The notes under the pieces are model-generated. The model was not told the DNA's origin. It ran no database searches and was given only the letters and a program-made list of their open reading frames with translations. A program made the position numbers and the translations under genes. A DNA stretch of 64,000 nt from Salvia splendens (Eukaryota; Streptophyta; Magnoliopsida; Lamiales; Lamiaceae), in the NCBI RefSeq assembly GCF_004379255.2, contig NC_056039.1, positions 22,395,883-22,459,882 on the forward strand. The letters are read 5' to 3'. Positions 54,958 to 64,000 of this stretch are shown one piece after another. Positions within the stretch are counted from its first letter, which is position 1. Every line of letters starts with the position of its first letter.

Positions 54958-55435
54958 TGGGAATAGAAGAAAAAGAAATCTAATGGCAGGAAGCAATAGT
55001 AACCTGACCCAGGAATTAAAAGGAAAAGGGGACTGTAGGAAGGAGAAACTCTCATAACCCGAAGCATCAGTGGTGTGACATTGATTTAAGAGTGAATCGA
55101 TCCTAACGTCCCTAGCGAGGAATGAGAGATCGAGTGAATCCAACAATTGGGAATTCAATAGGCTATCTTGACGAACTGACAGACCGATTAAGTAAACGAA
55201 AGGAAGGGGAGGATTTGGAGACTGTATACGAATCGGATAGACCTTAAGCTTGTGGGGACGGCTGCCTAAAAGTTGAAACTAATTCATGCCTTTGTGTTTT
55301 CTTTAAGTGTTTGTTTTCTTTTTGTTAGTTTGTTAGTGTGTCTAGGTCTAGGAGTTTGTGTCTTGTTTGTGTCTGTAGAGTCGGTCATAGGATAACCATG
55401 CATTGAAATTCACCTTATTTCTTTTTCTTGTCTTT

Positions 55436-55455
55436 CATGCTTGAGGACAAGCATG
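55436..55455 (+). other. Pre-LTR hairpin of element D
   Basis: CATGCTTG and CAAGCATG pair perfectly around the loop AGGA, 18 bases before the 3' LTR. Compared with B (26850-26869) one internal pair is GC instead of AT. GTTTAAGTGTGAG follows as the probable plus-strand primer region. Confidence 0.78.
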
Positions 55456-55473
55456 GTTTAAGTGTGAGTAGTT

Positions 55474-56922
55474 TGATAAGGCTAATTTCATGCACTGGTT
55501 AGGGGATTATTTTCATGCATTTATGGGGTCTAACATATCTTTTTAAGCCAGGTGTGTAGTAGAAATCGCCAGGCCGAGGAAAAGAGGAAGATAATTGCAA
55601 GGCGAATGAAATGTGGCGATAAATTGAGCAATTTGAAAGATAATAACCAGATGGAGGAGGTTGTGAAGCTGAAGGGCAGAATAGAGATTTCCTGCGAAGG
55701 CTTCTAGAAGATCACCTTCACATCTATATAAGGAAGAGATCATGCATTTCGAAGGGAGACCTTTTTTTTGGCACTCTCGGCCTTCTGGCTCTCAGCTCAC
55801 ACACACTTCTACACATTTGGTTTTCGAGAATAGGCAAAGGGGTTCGGGGTTTACTTTCGGTTTGTTGTTATGTAACACCGTCCTCACAAAGGGCGAAGAT
55901 ACAATTTATTTGCTTTTTTTTCGTTTGTTGCTACGAATTTTCACCGAGCTTCGCTGTTCGAGGCTCGGCCTTGTTGACTGTCAATATTGTTAATCTTATC
56001 TATGCAATTTCTATTTTTCATTATGGTGATGTCGATTTCGAGTATGGATGATATTTGTTTCTGAGTTTATAGATATTTACTTGAATGGATGCTTTTCGCA
56101 CTTGATCTGTTGAATTGGAGTAGAATCGGGGTTGGATTGTCGTTGAACTGAGCAGATTTGTTGAATCGGAGTTTATGAAGCTGATTTTGGTCGTGGTTGG
56201 GTTCGGATTGCTTGGATCCGGAGTGGATTAAGCATCCGAATGTGGATCTGAAGCAGAGTTGTCTGATTGTGCTTGAGTTTGATGTTTCATTTCTGTGTTC
56301 TGCTTACTACGTCTAGTAGAAGTAGATTTGTTGGTTTCTGATATATCGTCAGTTTTCGACGACCAAATCTGTATGTTCTGTTTGAATCTAGTTATTTACT
56401 TTGTTTTCTCCATGTTCGTGCTTAAATCAGGTAACGAGATGCAGTTTATTGTTAGTTAAATTAATAGTTTGTTATTTGCAGCTTCTGATCCGTACTTTGC
56501 TGTTTTAGGAAAATGGTCCCCACTGCTTGCGTTCTTTCTGTTTAGCTAAATTAGGTAGTCATTTACTAGGTCAAGGAAATTTGTTTGAGAGATTGAAGTT
56601 ACGAATATGTTCCATGCCTGCATGATCTTTTCAGTTTCCTAGGTCTAGTGTTAGATTTTGTTCCTAAGTCTAGAGTTAGCTTTCCTCAACCTAAAATTGC
56701 GTGGCAGCAGCCAATCAACTTTCCAGAATCACCTAAATGCCATCATATGCATCCATCTTCGTGGGATCGATCCCTACTTCCTTGTACTAATTCATATTAT
56801 AGAGGGTTGAGGGTTTTGAAGGAGGAATTTGTGTGTCCGACGACTGAGACTTCTGAGATCCTCGGAGTTCCTAGACCTCGTGATCTAGCGGATTCTCTGG
56901 GTTTGCGAAGGTTGACCTAGCA
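55474..56922 (+). mobile_element. Element D 3' LTR
   Basis: It starts TGATAAGGCTAATTTCATGC, a typical Athila start. The right end is estimated at a CA near 56922 because E's ORF3 begins shortly after. Without a second LTR or target duplication I cannot fix it. A TATA-like box is at 55724-55733. Lengths of about 1.45 kb agree with the A/E family. Confidence 0.75.
55724..55733 (+). promoter_or_regulatory. TATA-like box in element D 3' LTR
   Basis: CTATATAAGG, about 250 bases into the LTR, in the expected U3 position. Confidence 0.6.
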
Positions 56923-56949
56923 CAAAAGTACACACAACTTACCTCGCTC

Positions 56950-58365
56950 TTCATGCCTCTTCTAGGCTGCACATGCCCAACCTAACCGTCCACTCTATCA
57001 GGCTTATCCTCACTTCTCTCCCGAATACCCGAAAGGTTATCAACTCCTCATCCAGGTCAGTAGTAACCCTGAATCTAAAGGTGGTGAAAAATTCTTTTGC
57101 CAGCCTAATGGGTATACTCGGGTCCCTAAGGAGACGTCGCTGTCTGACTCTTATTCCTCATTGCGGTGTACTCACTATCACTTGGCTCCCGTCGGCGTGG
57201 TGGGACTCTCTGTTCTGGCTCTTTGATTAAGACACCGGTGTTGCCCGTACGTTGTTTCTTGCTGCTCTGCTTCTTCATTACAGGGGCCTTCCCCTTCCTT
57301 TTTGTCTCCTAGAGGTATCTGTCTTTCTCTTCGTCTTCCTCCAGTCTCTCATTTGTTGGTGTCGAAGGCTCCTTCTGGGCAGTAGGCTTGGTCACCATGC
57401 ACATAATGGTGTTGTCATCTACTGGCTCTTCATGACCTACTGACTTCGATGCGAGGTCTAGACCCTCAGCCATCTCGTCAGTTTCTTCTTTCTGGTCACT
57501 CGGTGTGGGTGAGGCCATATCTGTTGCTGTTGAGGTGTCTTCCAGGTCGGTAGCTGACAAGGATTCCTCCCCAGGTTTTGTAGGAGTAGTCCTTTCTTCT
57601 TCACTAGAGATCTCCACTGCCTCTGCTGCCGTGTTTGCTCCTGCCTTACTGGATGTCCATCTCCCCAGGCATCTTTGCGATAATCTCTTTGGCCTTAGGA
57701 TCATTCTTCATCACCAATTTCCTTTGTACTGTCCTTGGTTTCGACATGGGTGGCACCACTAGCTCTGGTTCCTTTGGTTGTACGTCGGTCTCCTTTTCCT
57801 CGATTTCTTTATCACCCTCCCCTGCTTCTGACTGGGGGGGTCACTGACTTTGGTTTTTCTCCTTCGGTCTGCTTCTCCTCCATACCGGCTACTGGTTGGT
57901 GGACTAGGCCGTTTAACTCGTTTACTATGCCAGATTCATCACCTTCTCCTACTGCCCTTGATTCGAGGTCCAGACCCTCAGCCACCTCGGCAGTGACTAC
58001 ATCCATCCTGTTCACCTCGTCTAAAAGCGACTGGAATTCGTCATCAGTCATGAGTCCTTGCTTCCTGGCCGTCTTGTTCAGATCTATCTCATCTCTTTCC
58101 TTCTCTTGGGGAACGGGTTCCGCGACTGATGTTTCCTCTGATTTATTCCCTTCCCCCTCGCTCTTCTCTTCTTCGCTTTCTTTCCCTTCTATTTCCCCTA
58201 GGTCAGGGTCATGGTAGACGGAAAGGGGCTGACATCCAGTGGTTCGATTTGTTGGTGAATCGGGGAGGGTTTCGAGGATGGTGATGGTGCGGTTATCGAG
58301 GGAGACTGCTTTTCTGGTGGGAGTGTTGAGGAAGTCGGGACGGAGGTTGGTGGGTTCATCGTCCC
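56950..58365 (-). pseudogene. ORF3 of element E, truncated, fused to RT start
   Basis: From right to left: TMNPPTSVPTSSTLPPEK, then IEPLDVSPF, parallel to A at 16190-16320. Next a charged middle (57309-58051, including QRCLGRWTSSKAGANTA, equal to QRCLGRGMTRKEGANTA in A). Then the conserved core RLAKEFFTTFRF and FRVFGREVRISLIEW at about 56970-57110. It stops at GMCSLEEA near 56956, against the LTR of D. Frameshifts occur near 57700, 57810 and 58050. Confidence 0.82.
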
Positions 58366-58850
58366 TTGTGAGTCTCGATGTGCTTTCGCTCCTTCTTCTA
58401 GCCTGATGTGGTGCATACAGACATCGGGGCTTCTAGCCTAATTGCTCTTTTGTTCTTGCTCAGCACAGTCAGTAGTTTCGCCTCTTGCTCTTTTGTAAGG
58501 CTGCTGCTGATAATCACCGGGTATGACTCTTCCTCCCCGAGGAAGGCATACTTCAGGTTTGCTGGCAGTTTCTTTAAATCAACTTGTGGGGGAAGTGTGT
58601 CTGCGGGTAGAAGTTTTTTTGCAGCATCCCCCTCTTTTTCTAATTCACCATCTGAGAATTCCTCTGTACTGGCTGGTAGTTGAGCCCCTGCGGCTCCAAT
58701 AAATTCTGATTTCTGACAAAAGTCCTTAATTGCTCCTTCTATCTCTTCATCAGTCAACCCTTGGTTGCTGATGAGATCGCACCATGCAGCTGCTTCTACA
58801 TCAGCCTGTCCATACACATCCAACGCTTGGAGTTTTTTCTGCAATAATTT
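58366..58850 (-). pseudogene. pol: RT N-terminus of element E, ending at a deletion
   Basis: KKLQALDVYGQADVEAAAWC leads to LKKLPANLKYAFLGEEESYP, then LSKNKRAI, a frameshift, and MHHIRLEEGAKAHRDSQ. Directly after, at 58363-58366, ORF3 sequence starts. About 3 kb encoding RT core, RNase H and IN is lost. Confidence 0.85.
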
Positions 58851-58870
58851 GGTCTCAAGAAAATCTTGGA

Positions 58871-59620
58871 CTAGGGGGTCATTACATCAAGATAGCATAG
58901 ATTTTCAGAATCGATAGGCTTCTTCATGGTCTCATTGATATCAAAAGTGAATTTCTCTCCATGAAAATCAATGCAAATTATCCCCTCAACCATGTCCACG
59001 ATTGCCTTAGTTGTTCTAAAAAACGGTCTCCCTAACAATATACCACTAGACTCCCTAGCTTCAAACTCACTCATCTTGATCACATAAAAGTCAGTAGGGT
59101 AAGTAAAATCATGCACTCTCACCAATACATTTTCCAACACGCCCTCAGGATTTATGCATGACCTATCAACCAGTTGGATTAACACCCTAGTGTTTGACTA
59201 CTTTACTCCCTTCAACCGATTATAGATTGATAATGGCATAACATTTATAGATTCTCCCAGATCACACATCGCATGCTCTATTTTTACATTTCCGATAGTT
59301 ATAGGTAAAGTGAAAATACCTGTGTCGGCTCTTTTGAGCGGTAGCTTATCCTGCACAATTGTTGACGCTATCCCTTCCACGATGATCTTTCCATCTTCCT
59401 GGGCCTTCCCGGCTATGAACTCCTTGATGAATTTCCCAAGCGGGGGTAGCTTCACGGCTTGGAGGAATGGTATGGTGACATCCAGCTTCCCAAAAATGGA
59501 CATGTAGTCCACTGGGTTCTCCTTCTTCCTCCTTGTCACGAAACGGTAAGGAAATGGTTTTTTCCCTTTCGTCTCTTCTACCGGTTCTTCAACAGCCTTC
59601 CTGGAGTCTTTCTTGGGCAC
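58871..59620 (-). pseudogene. Protease region of element E
   Basis: KKPFPYRFVTRRKKENPVDY, IFGKLDVTIPF, then the active site CDLGESINVMPLSIYNRLKG, where Glu replaces the usual Ala of DLGAS. A stop follows at about 59198. The second half (58871-59185) has HDFTYPTDFYVIKMSEFEA and GILLGRPFFRT. It is nearly open; one frame break separates the halves. Confidence 0.84.
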
Positions 59621-61218
59621 ATTCTGGGTTCCGTTTCTTTAGGAGGGTCTTCCCTAGGCCATACGCCTTTGGTTTCATCTTTTTCCAATGGTGCTTCATC
59701 CAAGAAAAATGGATCCTGCATCTGAAGCAGAGGTCTGTTCAGCTCTCCCACCGAGACGATGTCGCTCAGTACCTTTGTTTCACTGGGCTCTCCACAGGGT
59801 TTCTTCGGTTGGGGTCCATTATAGGCAGTTTCAGACCGCAATGTGACCTTACTCACGTTTGCCTTTTCAGGTACATGGACTGTAGACGGAAGTTTCCCTG
59901 AATTCCCCTTCAATTCACCCATCGAATTCGCCAGCTGGGCCAATTGCCTATTCATCATATCCATGTTCGCCTTTCTGGTTCTGTTGGTGTTGCGGACCTT
60001 GATTATGCTGATTCTGGAAATTTTGGTAGTTTCTCTGGTGTGGTGGCACATAAACAAGGTTTGAGTTTTGGTTCTGTGGATTTTGGTTGTGGGGTTGTTG
60101 GTTCCTCCCTAACCAGTTAAATTGGTGGTCAGGATTTGCTGGGCCACGGTTGGGATTTTGGTTCGGGTGGGGGTTGTATTGGTTCTGACCTTGACCTTGG
60201 TTTTGATTTTGGTTTCCATATCCCTATCGAAAATTTGGATGGTCCCTCCATGGTGTTTCCCGTTGTCTCCCCGGAATCTAATTCCCACTACATTATAGTA
60301 TCCTGCAGCATTGACTTGCTCCATATTGACCAAGTCATTCGGCTGATCGTAGGTTTGCCCTTGATTTCCCTGCTCTGCACCCTTGTAGCTCCTAGTTGGG
60401 AAAGGCGGCGGTGTGTTCTTCTCTATCGCGCTCAGGAGCGTCTTTTTTAGCTCTTCTATCTTCAAGTCCATCTTCTGCTCTATCTTCTGCTCCTGGTCAG
60501 TGGACGAAGCACTCGCAATACTTTCTCTGCTGTATCCATCCCTCGAATTATCGTACTCATTCTTCGCGCTCAAAATCTTCCCTAGGACCTTTTTCACTTC
60601 ACTGACCCTTAGTTGGGTGAAGCTTCCTCCTGACGATGAGTTTGACAGATCCTTTGTTGCCTTATTCTTCCCCTCATAAAAGGTGTGATGTATCTCTATT
60701 TCTGCCATACGATGGTTTGGACACGCATCCAAAAGGCTCATATATTTCACCCAATAATCACTCAGGGGTTCATCGTACTCTTGCTTCACACTGGTTATCT
60801 CTCTCTTCAGTGCACTCATCTTCGATGACGGGAAATATTCGCCTAGGAAGGCTGACTTGAAATCGGTCCAACTCTCAATGGAGTTGGGTGGCAGGCTCAT
60901 GAACCATGTGTTGGCCTCCCCCTTTAGGACGAATGGCAAGGCCTTCAATTTGTAGTCATCCTCGGTCGCCCCCGTTGGCCTTCTCTGAGCCTTACAAATC
61001 TTACAGAACTCATGAAGGAACTCGTAATCATCACAGGCTGTCTATCCCGGTCGCCCCCGTTGGCTCTTCCCACAGTACGTGGGTAGAATTGCGATAACAT
61101 GGGGCTTCACATCACAAGCTGTCTGTCCTGGGGTGACAACTATGGCTTGAGGCGGTTCTCCATCGGCATGCGCATTCAGCGATCCGATCTCTGGGTCATC
61201 GTCTACTTGGGCAGCCAT
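59621..61218 (-). pseudogene. gag: gag of element E
   Basis: The start MAAQVDDDPEIGSLNAHAD at 61218 parallels MAENIEDYPKIGSLNAHA in A. Near 61030-61064 an insertion disrupts the frame. The main capsid (60109-60948) is open: LPFVLKGEANTWFMSLPPNS, DACPNHRMAEIEIHHTFYE, GKILSAKNEYDNSRDGYSR. The Asn/Thr/Lys-rich tail and linker (ANMDMMNRQLAQLANSMGEL) follow to 59621 with two frame breaks. Confidence 0.85.
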
Positions 61219-61337
61219 CCTCCTTAGGTTACCTTCCAATTGTAGCACCGGTTCTGGTATTCCTCCTTCTATGGTGTCTTGCTCTTTGTCACTACTCGTG
61301 CCTAGGTCAGACAGGGCTATCGATAGGCCAGAACGAG
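61219..61337 (-). other. Leader remnant of element E
   Basis: It matches A at 3589-3641 and 4665-4738 without the hAT-like insert, giving the empty-site control. The part with the primer site is deleted at 61337/61338. Confidence 0.8.
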
Positions 61338-62689
61338 TCGAATCCCACAGAGATGGACGCGCTTTGGGTAATTGTGGTGATAATTTGGAGGGGTTTGGTT
61401 AGCTACCACGCTTGGGTTGAGATTCTACCTAGATAGGAATTAAAGGTGGTACTCTACTGACCGGGTGGCGTGAAAGTGATTGACATATAGCTGTGTACGC
61501 GAGAGTGGGGACACAGTGTTCAGGGACATGTGGAAAGTAGTTAGTTACTATAAAAGGCTAAATGGAATATCAGAGAAAATGTGGTGGTTTGGTGGCTGCA
61601 TTGTCAGATCTGTAGGGTAGCAGCAAGAAAAGTAACGGACAAAAGTAAAAAGTAACTAAAAAGCAAAAGTGGTCCCAAACTTGGATGTGGATGTTGTCTT
61701 CTCCAACAAATATGCACAAAATCAAACAAACTCAGATTCCTTGGATGACACTTATAGATTAACAACTTCACAGTTCAGATCCACAAATTAACACTCTAAA
61801 ATTCAAAGATTAATCGAGTGAAATCAAGAATTACACTTACTGGGCGACATGCAAGGTGACATAATTTACGTAAACTCGGATTTCGCACTTAATCACTTCG
61901 GAAACTAAACCTAAACAACAAACTTCACTAACAATCTCAGATCGAGCAACTCCAAATGAAATCATGCTTTCAACACTTAGAAATTACCGCGACAAGTAGA
62001 TCTAAGCTACCTAGGCAGAATGAAACAAATTCAAACCACAAGAGATGCATAAAAACAACTTCATTGCATAAAACGTTCGGATCCCAACAAAACACTTCAA
62101 AAGATAACAAGTACTGAAAATGCAACAGACCCAACGAAAGGAAAACAAGTAAAGATTAACTAGGAAAGCGAATAAAGATTGTTTTGCCACTCCGGGCGAT
62201 GAAACTGCTACGACTATGAATTGAACTGGCTGGAACGATGGAATGCGATTCTCCGGTGGACTTATGGAACTTCAGGTGACCATGGCTGTGGTGAGGGACG
62301 AGAAGAATTTGGACGATGCTGAAGGAATTTATCTACCGAAAGAGAAAATTCTAACTAAGTGTCGATCTCTCTTTCTCTCTCCAAGTGGCTTCCTTTTATA
62401 GGGAGGCTTGCCCTTACTTTTTAGGGTAGACTCTCTTCGTGAAATGACTCTTTTGCCCTTGTTTGTGGTTGATCCTTCCCAGCAATCCTTCTTCTCCATC
62501 TCGAGCCTTTTTGGCATGCATCCTAGTCAGTATTGCACCCTTCTGGCGCTCTTTTCACCTGAGTTGTCCGAACCCCTTTCGTACTGACTGGTACCCTTTT
62601 CCTGCACACTTTAGCAACTATTTTACAAATATAATCCAATTAAGCACGTTATACTGACCAGTAATCAAGGCCTAGAATGCGACTTATCA
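61338..62689 (-). mobile_element. Element E 5' LTR, 3' end deleted
   Basis: It starts TGATAAGTCGC at 62689 and runs leftward 1,352 bases. Relative to A the last ~149 LTR bases, the primer site and part of the leader (293 bases in A, 3296-3588) are missing. The first 870 bases recur at 961-1832. A TATA-like box lies at 62392-62402. Confidence 0.87.
62392..62402 (-). promoter_or_regulatory. TATA-like box in element E LTR
   Basis: CCTATAAAAGG on the minus strand; the same box occurs in the LTR fragment near 1537-1547. Confidence 0.6.
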
Positions 62690-62929
62690 ACTTTCTTTCT
62701 AAAAGTCTTCCATTTTTTTCCATACTATGTTATGACATTAATTACCTTGAGACATTAATCCGCTGCTTAACCATGCAATACATTAAAATATTTTCTCTTG
62801 AAGTTTAGTCGAGCTTTGTGTTAAATGTCATCTTTTATTATTCCCCCTTTTCTTCCCCGCTTCTTAGTCCCTCCCCTAGTCGCGATATCCCCGTCTTTAT
62901 TATCCTTAGTAAGGGCGGCCGTGACAGAG

Positions 62930-62941
62930 TGGTGTAAGAGC
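62930..62941 (+). promoter_or_regulatory. Degenerate primer binding site (initiator tRNA-Met type)
   Basis: TGGTGTAAGAGC differs from TGGTATCAGAGC at two positions and lies three bases after the LTR end. Confidence 0.7.
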
Positions 62942-63523
62942 TTCATTCTTTTGCTCTGGTCCGAGAGTCTTCTTTCAGATTAAGTCTATATTAGTACCCC
63001 TAGACTAAAAGTGTCACGAAGGCTCAACATCCGAAGCATCACGCTCAACCAAAAGAAAATGAGGTATGTTTTAAGTTGTTGAAAGAATATGAAATCGATG
63101 ATGAGATGATAAGGAGGTGTTGGCAAGAGTATGCATGTGATGATATTATTATGTTGAAACATGAGCATGAGTGACATGATGTCATAAATAGGTGTTATGT
63201 GTGAAAGTACTACGACATAAGCATGTGAACATAGGAAGCCTTAAGATGATATCAAACTTGATGATACGTGACGAGCTTTAAATCTATCACAAACAACGAG
63301 ATAAAAGATATTTTGAGGAAGTTGGTATAGAAAAGGAAGAATTATTTTGTTGTGTGGAGAAAAGAACAAGTTATGAGTTTCGAAAGATTTGCATGGTGTT
63401 TGGTACGTAAAAAAAAGGAAAGGATTTTGAGGTTGATGTTTTGCAATGGTAATGACTAGTTGTGTTGGTGGAGTTTGACTGAGGAAAAATATTTATGTTG
63501 TGGAAAGTTGTTGGAAATTTTTG

Positions 63524-63542
63524 AATATATATATATATATAT
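63524..63542. repeat. (AT)n microsatellite, left flank of second MITE
   Basis: A short AT run ending directly at AGGGGAGCG. Confidence 0.9.
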
Positions 63543-63817
63543 AGGGGAGCGTTATTCTCCTATTCATCCCTTAGATCCTTTATTCTTCTTTATATGGGCC
63601 GTTAGATCTCATTCATCAACAGTCCAGATGATCTGCATTATTACACTATAATAGTGTATTATTAGTCGGTGTGCATTATTCAACTGAAAATCTGCATTAT
63701 TAGTCGGTGTGCATTATTCAACTGAAAATCTGCATTATTAAATGACACGTGGCACCAATCTAACCGTCGGATGACAAAATCATGGGGCTGAGATTAAAAA
63801 GAAATGAATACATCCCT
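63543..63817. mobile_element. Second MITE in an AT microsatellite
   Basis: It starts AGGGGAGCGTTATTC and, reverse-complemented from the right, AGGGATGTATTCATT, a short imperfect inverted repeat. AT runs flank both sides. It contains CCGTTAGATC like the first MITE (19137-19514) and a 38-base tandem duplication around TTAGTCGGTGTGCATTATTC at about 63661-63736. It has no coding capacity. Confidence 0.68.
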
Positions 63818-63831
63818 ATATATATATATAT
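63818..63831. repeat. (AT)n microsatellite, right flank of second MITE
   Basis: AT run immediately after CATCCCT. Confidence 0.85.
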
Positions 63832-63835
63832 TCTT

Positions 63836-63871
63836 TGAACTTTAAATGAAAGCTGAACTTTAAATGAAAGC
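63836..63871. repeat. 18 bp tandem duplication
   Basis: GAACTTTAAATGAAAGCT is repeated twice in tandem just right of the MITE's AT flank. Confidence 0.8.
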
Positions 63872-64000
63872 ATGTTAGTTCTTTTCTTTTGGGAAATTGA
63901 GATCTTGATGTGAACGAGATGTATGATGTGGTTATGTATAGCGATATACATTTATGCATGTTTAATTATGTAGTATGTGAATAATGATTTAAGTGATGGT

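Larger units (their letters stand above)
54469..55435 (+). other. 3' noncoding region of element D, distal part
   Basis: No credible ORF. It holds a G13 run at 54748-54760, a 50-base tandem duplication at 54814-54905 ending in AT repeats, and the (AT)n tract. Minus-strand frames here are low-complexity shadows. Confidence 0.6.
44452..56922 (+). mobile_element. Element D: Athila-like Ty3/gypsy element lacking its 5' end
   Basis: It begins inside gag, next to a copia LTR, and runs gag, PR, RT, RNase H, duplicated IN, ORF3, structured 3' region and a 3' LTR starting TGATAAGG at 55474. No 5' LTR, primer site or gag start. Stops and frameshifts occur in most genes. It closely resembles C in pol. 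Confidence 0.88.
56950..62689 (-). mobile_element. Element E: pol-deleted Athila-like element, minus strand
   Basis: From right to left it has a 5' LTR (62689-61338, 3' end deleted), a short leader, gag, PR, the RT N-terminus and ORF3. RT catalytic core, RNase H and integrase are missing. It is the same subfamily as A and H. It lacks a primer site, a complete ORF3 and a 3' LTR. Confidence 0.88.
62690..64000 (+). mobile_element. Chromovirus-like element: LTR end and leader
   Basis: Bases 62690-62926 resemble the last part of the solo LTR at 28464-31915 and end in GGCGGCCGTGACA. A degenerate initiator tRNA-Met primer site follows at 62930-62941. The rest to the window edge is noncoding leader interrupted by a MITE. 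Gag is not reached. The LTR start is missing because E's LTR adjoins at 62689. Confidence 0.72.

Noticed and set aside
54721..55158. Minus-strand frames rich in Tyr-Ile repeats
   Set aside because: Produced by translating the (AT)n microsatellite and its flanks.

Overview
The window is eukaryotic and most likely nuclear, repeat-rich DNA from a flowering plant, probably a eudicot. The evidence is Athila-lineage Ty3/gypsy elements with a tRNA-Asp primer site, Ty1/copia elements with initiator-tRNA-Met primer sites, a chromovirus-type solo LTR, a hAT-like MITE, and MITEs in AT microsatellites. I cannot name the species. I see no host gene, rRNA, tRNA gene or CRISPR array. Nearly all coding sequence is broken retroelement sequence, so most genes are given as pseudogenes.

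Layout, left to right. 1-960: 3' end of an Athila-like element, minus strand (H). 961-1832: inverted LTR fragment. 1833-2640: copia gag fragment, minus. 2645-20404: Athila-like element A, plus, with partial 5' LTR, primer site, gag, PR, RT, RNase H, IN and ORF3. A is interrupted by a 1,023 bp hAT-like MITE (3642-4664), by copia G (7832-12545, TSD AAAGC) and by an AT-flanked MITE (19137-19514). 20405-23986: 5' half of copia F, minus. 23987-24773: gypsy LTR remnant, plus. 24812-42915: Athila-like element C, minus, whose ORF3 is split by complete-ended element B (25703-39431, minus, TSD GGTTG). B itself carries a 3,452 bp solo LTR (28464-31915, TSD AAAAT). 42916-44451: copia LTR between two gypsy elements pointing away from each other. 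44452-56922: Athila-like element D, plus, with a tandemly duplicated integrase and a 3' LTR. 56950-62689: Athila-like element E, minus, lacking RT, RNase H and IN. 62690-64000: LTR end and leader of a chromovirus-like element with another AT-flanked MITE.

How the parts fit. Athila-like elements normally run LTR, primer site, gag, protease, RT, RNase H, integrase, ORF3, structured 3' region, LTR. ORF3 is the extra Athila-type gene of unknown function. None here is fully competent. B is the most informative: its LTRs, primer site and target duplication are intact, yet it lacks the protease active site, RT, RNase H and the catalytic integrase, while keeping gag and ORF3. That looks like a non-autonomous element mobilised in trans.

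The strongest candidate for something undescribed is in the 3' noncoding regions. All four elements with this region (H, A, B, D) carry two or three copies of a short hairpin with fixed arms CACTTAG/CTAAGTG. Its inner four-base stem changes on both sides together (CTAT/ATAG, CCAG/CTGG, CCAA/TTGG). Longer inverted repeats lie nearby, and a second covarying hairpin sits just before the 3' LTR in B and D. This is sequence-level evidence for selected RNA (or single-stranded DNA) structure.
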